DNA from: SVEL01 sp045123575
GTDB lineage: Bacteria > Bacillota > Clostridia > Lachnospirales > Lachnospiraceae
Assembly (NCBI GenBank): GCA_045123575.1
Contig: JBGVKG010000030.1
Span: forward strand, 1-28,299
DNA: 28,299 nucleotides
Reading direction: 5' to 3'
Positions 6,572 through 14,410 of the stretch are shown here, piece by piece. Positions within the stretch are counted from its first letter, which is position 1; each line of letters begins with the position of its first letter. The notes beneath the pieces are model-generated. The model was not told where the DNA came from and made no database searches. It worked only from the letters and a program-made list of their open reading frames with translations. The position numbers and the translations under genes were made by a program.

Positions 6572-7775
6572 ATATCCTCATCTCTTCCTTTACCGCTGAC
6601 ATATACGAAAGCGAACCAAATGCTAATATAAGTCTTTTCGCACCTATACTATCATATCTTTCCACCGCAACAGCTACCGCTTCTTTTATGTTTTCTGCTG
6701 CCATTACATTATCATCCTGTATATGGACACATTCTCTTATAGTCTGTGCTAGTTCCCTGGCAGGCAGTGCCCTTGGATTGTCCGGAGTAATAGTTATAAT
6801 ACTCTTAGCCATATCCACTATAAGCTTCACTTCCGTACTATAATCCTTATCTGCCAACACACCCATTATGAATATATATTCATATCCTGCATATCTCTCC
6901 TGCAATGTTTTCTTTAGCTCAAAAACTGCATCCGGATTATGAGCACCATCTATTATCATAAGTGGATTATCACACACTATCTCAAATCGGCCAGCTAACT
7001 TAGTATGACTCAAAGCCCAAGATAATGCCTCATCTGGTATATGATAACCCAATTTCGATAATACATCCACAGCCATCACTACTGTTGCCGCATTTTTACG
7101 CTGATATGCACCCTTTAATGACAATTCTATATCCTTTGGCAATTGACCCTCTTTAGCCACATAACATCTGGTATTCATTTCCATTGCACGCTCTGATATA
7201 GTATCAAGCACACACTGGCTTTGATCACTGACCACAACAGGACATTTATATTTTATAATACCTGCCTTGTGACCAGCTATCTCCTCTAAGGTATCCCCTA
7301 AATATGAGGTATGGTCAAGACTAATAGATGTTATAACACTAAGCAAAACACTATCACATACATTAGTAGCATCCAGGTCGCCGCCCATACCAGTCTCTAT
7401 GATAGCTATATCACAATTAGCCTCTGCCAGATAATAAAATGCTATAGCTGTATCTACCTCGAACTTCGTAGGTCGTCTGTGTCCCTGCTTTTCCATAATA
7501 TCAGCAGCTTCGCACACTATTTTACTTATCCTGTCATAATCGCTAACACTTATATTAGTATCATTTATCTGATACATCTCCATCTGGTCAAATACAGCAG
7601 GCGAGGTATATTTCCCAACCTTGTAACCAGCTCTTATAAGTGTTGCCGACAACATCCCTATGGTAGAGCCCTTCCCGTTGGTACCAGCCACATGTACAAC
7701 CTTAAGTGCAAATTGTGGGTTACCTAACCGTCTTAATAACTCTTTTATAGTGTCTAGTCCTAATTCTATATCCAT
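6555..7775 (-). CDS. folC: Folylpolyglutamate synthase / dihydrofolate synthase
   Basis: ATP-dependent ligase that adds glutamate to dihydropteroate and/or folates. The 406 residues show the Mur-ligase-like P-loop GTNGKGST (31-38), YTSPAVFDQMEMYQIN, the FEVDTAIAFYYLAEANCDIAIIETGMGGDLDATN block, SLDHTSYLGDTLEEIAGHKAGIIK, and IIDGAHNPDA in the C-terminal domain. Length is near the family norm of about 430. ATG at 7775 follows GAGG; the start is 10 bp after the parC stop. Whether it has both activities or only one cannot be read from motifs, but the neighbouring folP suggests dihydrofolate synthase activity is needed. Confidence 0.95.
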   Translation of the reverse strand: MDIELGLDTIKELLRRLGNPQFALKVVHVAGTNGKGSTIGMLSATLIRAGYKVGKYTSPAVFDQMEMYQINDTNISVSDYDRISKIVCEAADIMEKQGHRRPTKFEVDTAIAFYYLAEANCDIAIIETGMGGDLDATNVCDSVLLSVITSISLDHTSYLGDTLEEIAGHKAGIIKYKCPVVVSDQSQCVLDTISERAMEMNTRCYVAKEGQLPKDIELSLKGAYQRKNAATVVMAVDVLSKLGYHIPDEALSWALSHTKLAGRFEIVCDNPLMIIDGAHNPDAVFELKKTLQERYAGYEYIFIMGVLADKDYSTEVKLIVDMAKSIITITPDNPRALPARELAQTIRECVHIQDDNVMAAENIKEAVAVAVERYDSIGAKRLILAFGSLSYMSAVKEEMRIYADRK

Positions 7776-7785
7776 AGATTTACCT

Positions 7786-10266
7786 CTACCTTGGCTTTAC
7801 ACCCTTACCATCTCTCTTAGTAGTCTTTATTTTTCTAAGTTCAACCATCTTACCCTTGCACTCTACTTCCATGCTATCGCCAGCATCCAGTACATATACA
7901 TTGGTAATATAATCATCCTTATCAAGCTTCATACCACGAACACCTACAGCGCCCTTCTTCTTCTCTGGGATTTCTCTAAGTGGGAATCTAAGGAATACGC
8001 CCTTTGCTGTCTGTAATACTACTATTTCATTTGTAAATACACCTTCATCGCCCATATCTGTCGCTTCTGCATCACCAAAGTTCATCTGCATCTGCATATC
8101 ATTGCCCTGGAATAAGTCATCGAAGCCGCCACCAAAGCCACCGCCAAAGTCGTCTCCGAAGCCATCTCCAAAGTCACCACCAGACATCATATCTTCACCG
8201 TCGAAGCCACCACTTAACATTACAGGCATAACTGCATCATCATTCATATCCATAGCCGCTTGCTTCTCCATGGCATCTGTTACAGTGATACTTATAAGCT
8301 TATCCCCATCTGCAAGTTTTGTAGCAGCTACAGTTTTCTTGGTTACGTCAAACTCTGACGCATCTACAAGCTTCATCATACCGCCCTGAGTTGTGAATAA
8401 TAGCTTGCGACCTCTTATATCGCCTGCTGGCACAATATATATAAGATTCTCTACAGAGCTGTCATAATTACTTACATTGTCGATAGGAGTTCCCTTATCT
8501 CTGAACTTTACAAATGGCAGGTCTAATACCTTTATCTGATGAAGCACACCTGTATCTGTAAATAAGCACAACTTGTCTGTATTCATACATGGGAATATAT
8601 ACTTATACTCAGTATTTGCCGCTTCCTTGTTTCTCTCATAAGTAGCCATATCTATAGTCTTGGCATATGAGAAACGGTCCATAAGGAACATTACCTGCTG
8701 CTCCTCGATCTTCTTCTCTACAAATACTACCTCTGCACCATCCTCTATAACTGTTCTACGCTCTACAGCATAGTTCTTCTTTATCTTCTCAAGGTCCTTC
8801 TTGATAGTCTTTGCCATAGACGAAGGATTATTCAATATATCCTCGTATTCAGCTATTCTGTTTACGATATCCTCATAGTCCTTCTGTAATGCTAAGATTT
8901 CTAAGCCTATTAACTTATACAAACGAAGCTCTAAGATAGCCTGTGCCTGCTTGTCTGTAAAACAAAGCTGGCTTGCGTATATCTCTGACTCCTTATGCTT
9001 AAACTTTATCTTAGATGTATCGCCCTGTGTCAAACAGGCCTTTGCATCCTTAAGACTCTGCGAACCTCTAAGTATCTCTATAATCAAATCGATAATGTTA
9101 CAAGCCTTTATAAGACCTTCCTTTATCTCCTTTTGCTCAAGCTCCTTGTTAAGAAGTGTTGTATACTTTCTAGTAGCTAATTCAAACTGGAACTTAACAT
9201 TATGCTTGATAATGTCTTTAAGTCCAAGTGTCTCTGGTCTGCCATCTACTACAGCCAGCATATTTACACCGAAAGTATCCTCTAACTTAGTCTTTTTGTA
9301 GAGCATATTTTTAAGATTCTCTACATCGGCACCCTTCTTAAGCTCCAATACTATACGGATACCTTCCTTAGATGACATATTAGATATATCTACGATATCC
9401 TGTGTCTTCTTTGTCTCTACGAGCTCGGCTACATCTGATATAAACTTTCCAATACCTGCACCTATCATAGTATATGGTATCTCTGTTATAACTAACTTAT
9501 CCTTCTCAGAACGACCCTTGCCTTCCTCGAATACAACCTTACCACGAAGCTTTATCTTACCTGTACCTGTCTCATATATGTCAGCTAATTCGCTCTTGTT
9601 TACAACTATACCGCCAGTTGGGAAATCTGGACCTGGAACATACTGCATCAACTGTTCTGTAGTGATGTCATTGTTGTCCATATATGCCATAACTGCATCT
9701 AGCACCTCTGACAAATTGTGAGGTGGTATATTGGTAGTCATACCTACTGCAATACCTTCTGCACCGTTTATGAGAATGTTTGGAACTCTTACAGGAAGGA
9801 CTATAGGCTCCTTCTCTGTCTCATCGAAGTTAGGTGCAAAATCTACTACATTTTTATCAAGGTCTGCCAAATACACTTCCTGAGTAAATTTCTTTAGCTT
9901 AACCTCTGTGTATCGCATGGCAGCAGCTCCATCGCCCTCGATAGAACCAAAGTTACCATGACCATCTACCAACGCCATTCCCTTCTTAAAATCCTGCTCC
10001 AATACTACAAGTGCCTCGTAGATAGAGCTATCACCATGTGGATGATACTTACCCATTGTATCTCCGACGATACGGGCTGACTTTCTGTGTGGTTTATCAT
10101 AATTAAGACCCAGCTCGTCCATTGCAAAGAGCACTCTTCTCTGAACTGGCTTCAAGCCATCTCTGATATCTGGAAGTGCTCTGGCACAAATAACACTCAT
10201 AGCATAATCTATGTATGATTTTTGCATGACGTCTGAGTATTCAGTTTTTAATATTTGCTCTGCCAT
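7786..10266 (-). CDS. parC: Type IIA topoisomerase subunit A, probably ParC of topoisomerase IV
   Basis: The DNA-cleaving subunit, partner of the ParE-like gene upstream. The 826 residues have the winged-helix breakage domain with VQRRVLFAM (41-49), KSARIVGDTMGKYHPHGDSSIYEAL (quinolone region, with wild-type-like S80 and E84) and the catalytic tyrosine Y119 in AMRYTEVKL. The C-terminal domain looks like ParC: between about 530 and 570 I see FSYAKTIDMATYERNKEAAN rather than the GyrA box (QRRGGRG-like); only a weak TKRDGKG remains near the very end. Residues about 665-735 are a low-complexity insert rich in Gly, Asp, Met and Phe (GGDFGDGFGDDFGGGFGGGF). ATG at 10266 follows GAGAGGAAAT. The pair sits with folate genes, not beside dnaA/recF, which also argues against the main gyrase. 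GyrA remains the alternative name. Confidence 0.85.
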   Translation of the reverse strand: MAEQILKTEYSDVMQKSYIDYAMSVICARALPDIRDGLKPVQRRVLFAMDELGLNYDKPHRKSARIVGDTMGKYHPHGDSSIYEALVVLEQDFKKGMALVDGHGNFGSIEGDGAAAMRYTEVKLKKFTQEVYLADLDKNVVDFAPNFDETEKEPIVLPVRVPNILINGAEGIAVGMTTNIPPHNLSEVLDAVMAYMDNNDITTEQLMQYVPGPDFPTGGIVVNKSELADIYETGTGKIKLRGKVVFEEGKGRSEKDKLVITEIPYTMIGAGIGKFISDVAELVETKKTQDIVDISNMSSKEGIRIVLELKKGADVENLKNMLYKKTKLEDTFGVNMLAVVDGRPETLGLKDIIKHNVKFQFELATRKYTTLLNKELEQKEIKEGLIKACNIIDLIIEILRGSQSLKDAKACLTQGDTSKIKFKHKESEIYASQLCFTDKQAQAILELRLYKLIGLEILALQKDYEDIVNRIAEYEDILNNPSSMAKTIKKDLEKIKKNYAVERRTVIEDGAEVVFVEKKIEEQQVMFLMDRFSYAKTIDMATYERNKEAANTEYKYIFPCMNTDKLCLFTDTGVLHQIKVLDLPFVKFRDKGTPIDNVSNYDSSVENLIYIVPAGDIRGRKLLFTTQGGMMKLVDASEFDVTKKTVAATKLADGDKLISITVTDAMEKQAAMDMNDDAVMPVMLSGGFDGEDMMSGGDFGDGFGDDFGGGFGGGFDDLFQGNDMQMQMNFGDAEATDMGDEGVFTNEIVVLQTAKGVFLRFPLREIPEKKKGAVGVRGMKLDKDDYITNVYVLDAGDSMEVECKGKMVELRKIKTTKRDGKGVKPR

Positions 10267-10285
10267 ATTATATTTCCTCTCTTTT

Positions 10286-10439
10286 CCGAAATTTACTATG
10301 TAAATTTCGGTCTGACTACGTTACTCTTTCTTTTTATATAAAGTACTCATCGAAATTTGTTTCACAAATTTCGGTCTATGACTTTGTTAAGTTTTCTATA
10401 TATCTACTCGTTTCATCAAAGGTTGCTACGCAACCTTTG
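10286..10439 (-). repeat. Three hairpin units between parE and parC
   Basis: Three perfect hairpins with 3-nt loops lie in the 174-bp gap: CAAAGGTTGC/GCAACCTTTG (10417-10439), CGAAATTTGT/ACAAATTTCG (10351-10373) and CCGAAATTTAC/GTAAATTTCGG (10286-10310), spaced about 63-66 bp apart. On the minus (transcribed) strand each is preceded by GACC (overlapping the stem start in the second and third), and the first two are followed by GATGA. The spacers also resemble each other (AAAGTCATAGACCG versus GTAGTCAGACCG). No T tracts follow, so transcription probably continues. Roles in mRNA processing or in setting the ParE:ParC ratio are inference. Confidence 0.8.
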
Positions 10440-10440
10440 G

Positions 10441-12378
10441 TCACAGGTCTAACTCTGCATCATTTGCATGCTCGTATATAAACTGTCTTCTTGGTCCTAC
10501 CTCATTACCCATCAGCATCTCAGTTACCTCCGATGCCATTCTTGCATCTTCGATTTCCACCTGCTTTAAGATACGTGTTTCCGGATTAAGAGTTGTCTCC
10601 CAAAGCTGCTCTGCATCCATTTCTCCAAGACCTTTGTATCTTTGAAGTGTAAATGATGTTCCCTGATGTTTCTTTCTATACTTCTCTAATGCCTTGTCAT
10701 CATAAAGATACTCACCTTCACCCTTCTTTGGCACTACCTTGTAAAGTGGTGGTGTTGCCAGATACACATGACCTTCATTTATCAAATCAGGCATAAATCT
10801 ATAGAAGAATGTCAGAAGCAATGTAGCGATATGAGCACCGTCGACATCGGCATCTGTCATAATTATTATCTTATTATAACGAAGTTTAGTTATGTCAAAA
10901 TCATTACCATAGCCTTCTGAGAAACCGCAACCAAAGGCGTTAATCATAGTCTTTATCTCTGCATTGGCAAGGACTTTATCTATAGTTGCCTTCTCTACGT
11001 TAAGTATCTTACCTCTGATAGGAAGGATAGCCTGAGTCTTTCTGTCTCTAGCCGTCTTTGCCGAACCACCAGCCGAATCTCCCTCTACGATGAATACTTC
11101 GCACTCCTCGGCATCTCTGCTCTCACAGTTTGCCAGCTTACCATTGCTGTCTATGGAGAATTTCTGCTTAGTCAGTAGGTTTGTCTTAGCCTTTTCCTCA
11201 GCCTTTCTTATCTTAGCTGACTTCTCTGCACAAGCGATAACCTGCTTTAAAGTCTCAAGATTCTTATCAAAGAAGAACACAAGCTCCTCGCCTGATACTT
11301 CACCTGTCACTTTACCTGCATCAGGATTGTCAAGCTTAGTCTTGGTCTGTCCCTCGAATCTAGGGTCAGGGTGCTTCACTGCTATAACCGCTGTCATACC
11401 ATTTCTTGCATCAGCACCTGTAAAATTACTGTCCTTATCCTTTAATATACCAAGCTCTCTAGCATACTGATTTATAACCATAGTATACTTGGCCTTGAAG
11501 CCTGTGATATGAGTACCACCCTCCTGTGTGTAGATATTGTTACAGAAGCCTAATATATTCTCCTGGAACTCATCTACGAACTGGAATGCCGCCTCTATCT
11601 CTATACCATCCTGATTTCTCTTATAGTAAATAACATCATGGATAGTTTCCTTACCTGTATTAAGCTCTCTTACATATGCCTTGATACCATCTGGCTCATG
11701 GAATACTACCTTCTCCTCCTCACCATAACGCTTGTTCTCAAATGTTATAGTAAGCTCTGGATTAAGGTATGCTGTCTCGTGAAGGCGGCTCTTAATGGCC
11801 TCCGCCTTGAAATATGTCTTCTCGAATATCTCCTTATCTGGCAGGAATGTTACGCTAGTACCTGTATCATTCTTACGACATGTACCTGTCTCCTTCAAAT
11901 CATACATAATACGTCCCTGCTCGTAGCGCTGATTGTACACCTGTCCACCTGTCTTAACTGTAACCTCAAGCCACTCTGATAATGCATTAACTACCGACGC
12001 ACCTACACCGTGAAGACCACCGGATATCTTATATCCGCCATCACCGAACTTACCTCCGGCATGAAGCACTGTAAATACTACTTCTACAGCTGGTCTACCA
12101 GTCTTTTCATTGATACCTACTGGAATACCACGACCATTATCTTTTACAGTACATGTTCCATCCTTTTCCAATGTTACTGTTATCTCACTACAATGACCTG
12201 CTAAATGCTCATCTACAGAGTTATCTACTATCTCATATATTAAGTGATTAAGTCCCTTGGTAGATACACTACCTATGTACATTCCTGGACGTTTTCTAAC
12301 TGCCTCAAGACCCTCTAAAACAGAGATACTATTGGCATCATATTGTTTCGTTACTTTTGTATCTAATTCCTTTGCCAT
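10441..12378 (-). CDS. parE: Type IIA topoisomerase subunit B, probably ParE of topoisomerase IV
   Basis: The ATPase/TOPRIM subunit of 645 residues. GHKL ATPase: YEIVDNSVDE (48-57, with general base E49), DNGRGIPV (80-87), GGLHGVGAS (120-128). TOPRIM: EGDSAGGSA (432-440) and DADVDGAHI (509-517); then the C-terminal YKGLGEMDAEQLWETTLNPE signature. Length matches Gram-positive GyrB and ParE. Motif details such as ILNVEKA are GyrB-like, so sequence alone does not settle ParE versus GyrB; I assign ParE because the adjacent A subunit lacks a typical GyrA box and the locus is away from recF. Target of aminocoumarins. ATG at 12378 follows AAAGGAGA. The start is 26 bp after the histidine phosphatase gene; a 174-bp hairpin region separates it from parC. 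Confidence 0.85.
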   Translation of the reverse strand: MAKELDTKVTKQYDANSISVLEGLEAVRKRPGMYIGSVSTKGLNHLIYEIVDNSVDEHLAGHCSEITVTLEKDGTCTVKDNGRGIPVGINEKTGRPAVEVVFTVLHAGGKFGDGGYKISGGLHGVGASVVNALSEWLEVTVKTGGQVYNQRYEQGRIMYDLKETGTCRKNDTGTSVTFLPDKEIFEKTYFKAEAIKSRLHETAYLNPELTITFENKRYGEEEKVVFHEPDGIKAYVRELNTGKETIHDVIYYKRNQDGIEIEAAFQFVDEFQENILGFCNNIYTQEGGTHITGFKAKYTMVINQYARELGILKDKDSNFTGADARNGMTAVIAVKHPDPRFEGQTKTKLDNPDAGKVTGEVSGEELVFFFDKNLETLKQVIACAEKSAKIRKAEEKAKTNLLTKQKFSIDSNGKLANCESRDAEECEVFIVEGDSAGGSAKTARDRKTQAILPIRGKILNVEKATIDKVLANAEIKTMINAFGCGFSEGYGNDFDITKLRYNKIIIMTDADVDGAHIATLLLTFFYRFMPDLINEGHVYLATPPLYKVVPKKGEGEYLYDDKALEKYRKKHQGTSFTLQRYKGLGEMDAEQLWETTLNPETRILKQVEIEDARMASEVTEMLMGNEVGPRRQFIYEHANDAELDL

Positions 12379-12404
12379 TTTTCATTCTCCTTTAGCAAAT
12401 TTTG

Positions 12405-13058
12405 TTACAAACTCTTTTTAAAATATCTTCTCATAAGCTCTGGCTCTGCTTCTATATGAGCGTAATCATTGACACGCTCCACTATGTACTTATCATTTTT
12501 ATCATCATAATCTATCTGTGTTATACCACAGTTCTCTAATTCTTTCGCCACACACAGTTTCTTGGCAAACTCAGCCCCAAGAACACCTGCCACCATAGTT
12601 CTTATAACTCCTCCATGAGTAACTATGGCTATATTTTCTATACCATTTTCCTTAGCTTCCTTTATTATCCTCTCTATAACCGGAAAAGCTCTATTGTACA
12701 CGTCCTTACCTGTTTCGCCTCCTGGGCAAGGTATATCTTCTATAGCTTTACCTCTCTCTTTAAGGAATTCACTATATTTATCTTTTATCTCCTCATCAGA
12801 CAAGCCTGTCAGTTCTCCAAAGGATATTTCTTGAAACGCTTCCTCTATGCGATTGGTCAACGAAAGTTCTTCACCTATAATCTCCGCTGTCTGTATAGCT
12901 CTTATAAGATTGCTAGAATACAATGCCTGAATATCATACAGCTTCAGCCTTTTGGCAACTAGCTTTGCCTGACGAAATCCAGCTTCTTCTAATGGCACAT
13001 CTACATTACATAAGGGACTATTCTGTCTACCATGACGAATAAGATATATTCTTATCAT
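12405..13058 (-). CDS. Histidine phosphatase family protein
   Basis: A 217-residue phosphoglycerate-mutase-like phosphatase. The phospho-acceptor motif is LIRHG (6-10, nucleophile H9), followed by SSNLIRAIQTAEI (R53), FQEISFGELTG (E77, the usual acid) and IVTHGGVIR (H148). This full catalytic set suggests an active enzyme; such genes include broad phosphatases, CobC-like alpha-ribazole phosphatases and sugar-phosphate phosphatases. The substrate cannot be inferred. The ATG overlaps the stop of the GNAT gene as ATGA, so the two are translationally coupled. It lies 26 bp before parE in the same run. Confidence 0.9.
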   Translation of the reverse strand: MIRIYLIRHGRQNSPLCNVDVPLEEAGFRQAKLVAKRLKLYDIQALYSSNLIRAIQTAEIIGEELSLTNRIEEAFQEISFGELTGLSDEEIKDKYSEFLKERGKAIEDIPCPGGETGKDVYNRAFPVIERIIKEAKENGIENIAIVTHGGVIRTMVAGVLGAEFAKKLCVAKELENCGITQIDYDDKNDKYIVERVNDYAHIEAEPELMRRYFKKSL

Positions 13059-13492
13059 ACATTTCCCCCTTCTTCGTTATTGCAGTACAATATCATACCA
13101 GGTCCTAGGTTATCTGTAGGTCGTGGTATAAAGCCATACCTCGTATAGAAGGACTCTCTACCCTTAGCACACATTAGACACAACATAAGTTCTGTATCTG
13201 GCATTCTAAGGCTCTCTGCGTAAGCTATAAGCTTCTTCATAAGTCCATCACCTACACCTAAGCTCTGATACATAGGATGTACCACCAAGTCTTGTATATA
13301 ACATATAACTGCTCCATCTCCAACCATACGTCCCATACCGACTACCTTATCATCTATATAGGCTACGATTGTATAAATACTATTCTTTAGAGCTCTTATA
13401 GCCTGTTCCTCCGAAAGTTTCTTCCAGCCTACAGCAGCCCTCAGACTTAAGTACGTATTTAAATCTAGGCAGTTTTCTTCTATTCTTAACAT
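13055..13492 (-). CDS. GNAT family N-acetyltransferase
   Basis: A 145-residue acetyl-CoA-dependent acyltransferase. The core is intact: VAYIDDKVVGMGRMVGDGAVICYIQDLVVHP (beta2-beta4), pyrophosphate-binding loop QSLGVG (76-81, the Q/R-x-x-G-x-G motif), helix DGLMKKLIAYAE, and a C-terminal ESFYTRYGFIPRP segment typical of the fold. Substrate unknown; the small size fits stand-alone metabolite or protein N-acetyltransferases. ATG at 13492 follows GAAAGG at about 9 nt. It overlaps the histidine phosphatase gene by 4 bp and begins the minus-strand run into parE-parC-fol. Confidence 0.9.
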   Translation of the reverse strand: MLRIEENCLDLNTYLSLRAAVGWKKLSEEQAIRALKNSIYTIVAYIDDKVVGMGRMVGDGAVICYIQDLVVHPMYQSLGVGDGLMKKLIAYAESLRMPDTELMLCLMCAKGRESFYTRYGFIPRPTDNLGPGMILYCNNEEGGNV

Positions 13493-13526
13493 AATATGTT
13501 ACCTTTCGTATATAGTTCCACCAACC

Positions 13527-13532
13527 ATTATA
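13527..13532 (-). promoter_or_regulatory. Possible -10 box before the GNAT/parEC/fol run
   Basis: TATAAT on the minus strand, 35 bp upstream of the GNAT ATG, in the 52-bp gap after the Pr6Pr gene. No good -35 is found at 17 nt, so this is only a candidate start of the downstream operon. Confidence 0.35.
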
Positions 13533-13544
13533 GCGTATAAGCTT

Positions 13545-14288
13545 TCATTTTCTTCCTCTAGAAACTTTTTCATTAATAGAAGAGTTGGCATAATAAATCA
13601 CTTTAGTATATATCATTTTGCTAAGAAAATCAATGGTTCTTATGGTATAACCAACCACTAAAGATAACAATGCAAAAAAGGCAACATAGCTTATAACATA
13701 CCCTATACCATAGGTATCTATATCCAAGAAAAAGTACGGATATCTAACTACTCCTCTACTAGAATAAGTTGACGTAACCTGTTTAGCTCTAATCATAATA
13801 AATATAAAATACAGTATTGGTGCGCACACCCATTTTAAAGGGTCCCATTTGCAGAACTTACCTTTTATTTGAAAAAGTATATAATCAAGCCAAATCATTA
13901 CAGGCACTATCACATGCACGATAATATCCCTATCCGTTTTGCCCATATCTGCTATTATACCATATTCCTCCACCATATAAAAACCTAAGGGTGATAGGAT
14001 ATAATTATACGTCATACAGGTAATGGTGATAACAAGCATGCCAACACCCTTCATTTGATAATACAGGTTTGTATACCTACATTCCTTACCTTTCGTAATA
14101 TATCTAAAGTCTTTTCTCGCTTCATAAAACACTATAAAAAAACATAACATATTACTAAGTATCGTAAAAAAAGCTAATGCATTAATATTTTGCACCGCAT
14201 TATCTATACTTAAATGTCCCAATATCCCCATTGCGCACAGCACCAGAAATACAGTTCTAAATCCCAATCTAAATATATGTTTTTTCAT
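13545..14288 (-). CDS. Pr6Pr family membrane protein
   Basis: A 247-residue multi-spanning membrane protein with about six hydrophobic segments: LGFRTVFLVLCAMGILGHL, INALAFFTILSNMLCFFIVFY, GVGMLVITITCMTYNYIL, IIVHVIVPVMIWLDYILFQI, WVCAPILYFIFIMIRAK and YGIGYVISYVAFFALLSLVVGYTI. The YFTxLSN-like motif in the second helix, the HxxxPxxxxLDY segment in the fourth, and RYPYFFLDIDTYG before the last helix are characteristic of this family, whose function is unknown. ATG at 14288 follows GGAGGTG at about 9 nt. It is preceded by the terminator of the ABC permease gene, so it is probably its own transcription unit. Confidence 0.85.
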   Translation of the reverse strand: MKKHIFRLGFRTVFLVLCAMGILGHLSIDNAVQNINALAFFTILSNMLCFFIVFYEARKDFRYITKGKECRYTNLYYQMKGVGMLVITITCMTYNYILSPLGFYMVEEYGIIADMGKTDRDIIVHVIVPVMIWLDYILFQIKGKFCKWDPLKWVCAPILYFIFIMIRAKQVTSTYSSRGVVRYPYFFLDIDTYGIGYVISYVAFFALLSLVVGYTIRTIDFLSKMIYTKVIYYANSSINEKVSRGRK

Positions 14289-14368
14289 AATTCTGGCACC
14301 TCCACATCATATTTATCACACTGTTAATGTGTCCTTTCGTGCCAAAACAATTCCTTGTATTAAATTCC

Positions 14369-14400
14369 AAAAAAATATCACCCCATAAGAGGTGATATTT
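14369..14400 (-). terminator. Intrinsic terminator of the ABC transporter genes
   Basis: On the minus strand AAATATCACC pairs with GGTGATATTT (10 bp, 8-nt loop) and is followed by a run of T (14369-14375), just past the permease stop at 14411. Confidence 0.85.
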
Positions 14401-14410
14401 CTCATTTATT

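Noticed and set aside
10286..10439. A short CRISPR array between parE and parC
   Set aside because: The repeats are hairpins of differing sequence with related spacers, only three units, and no cas genes nearby.
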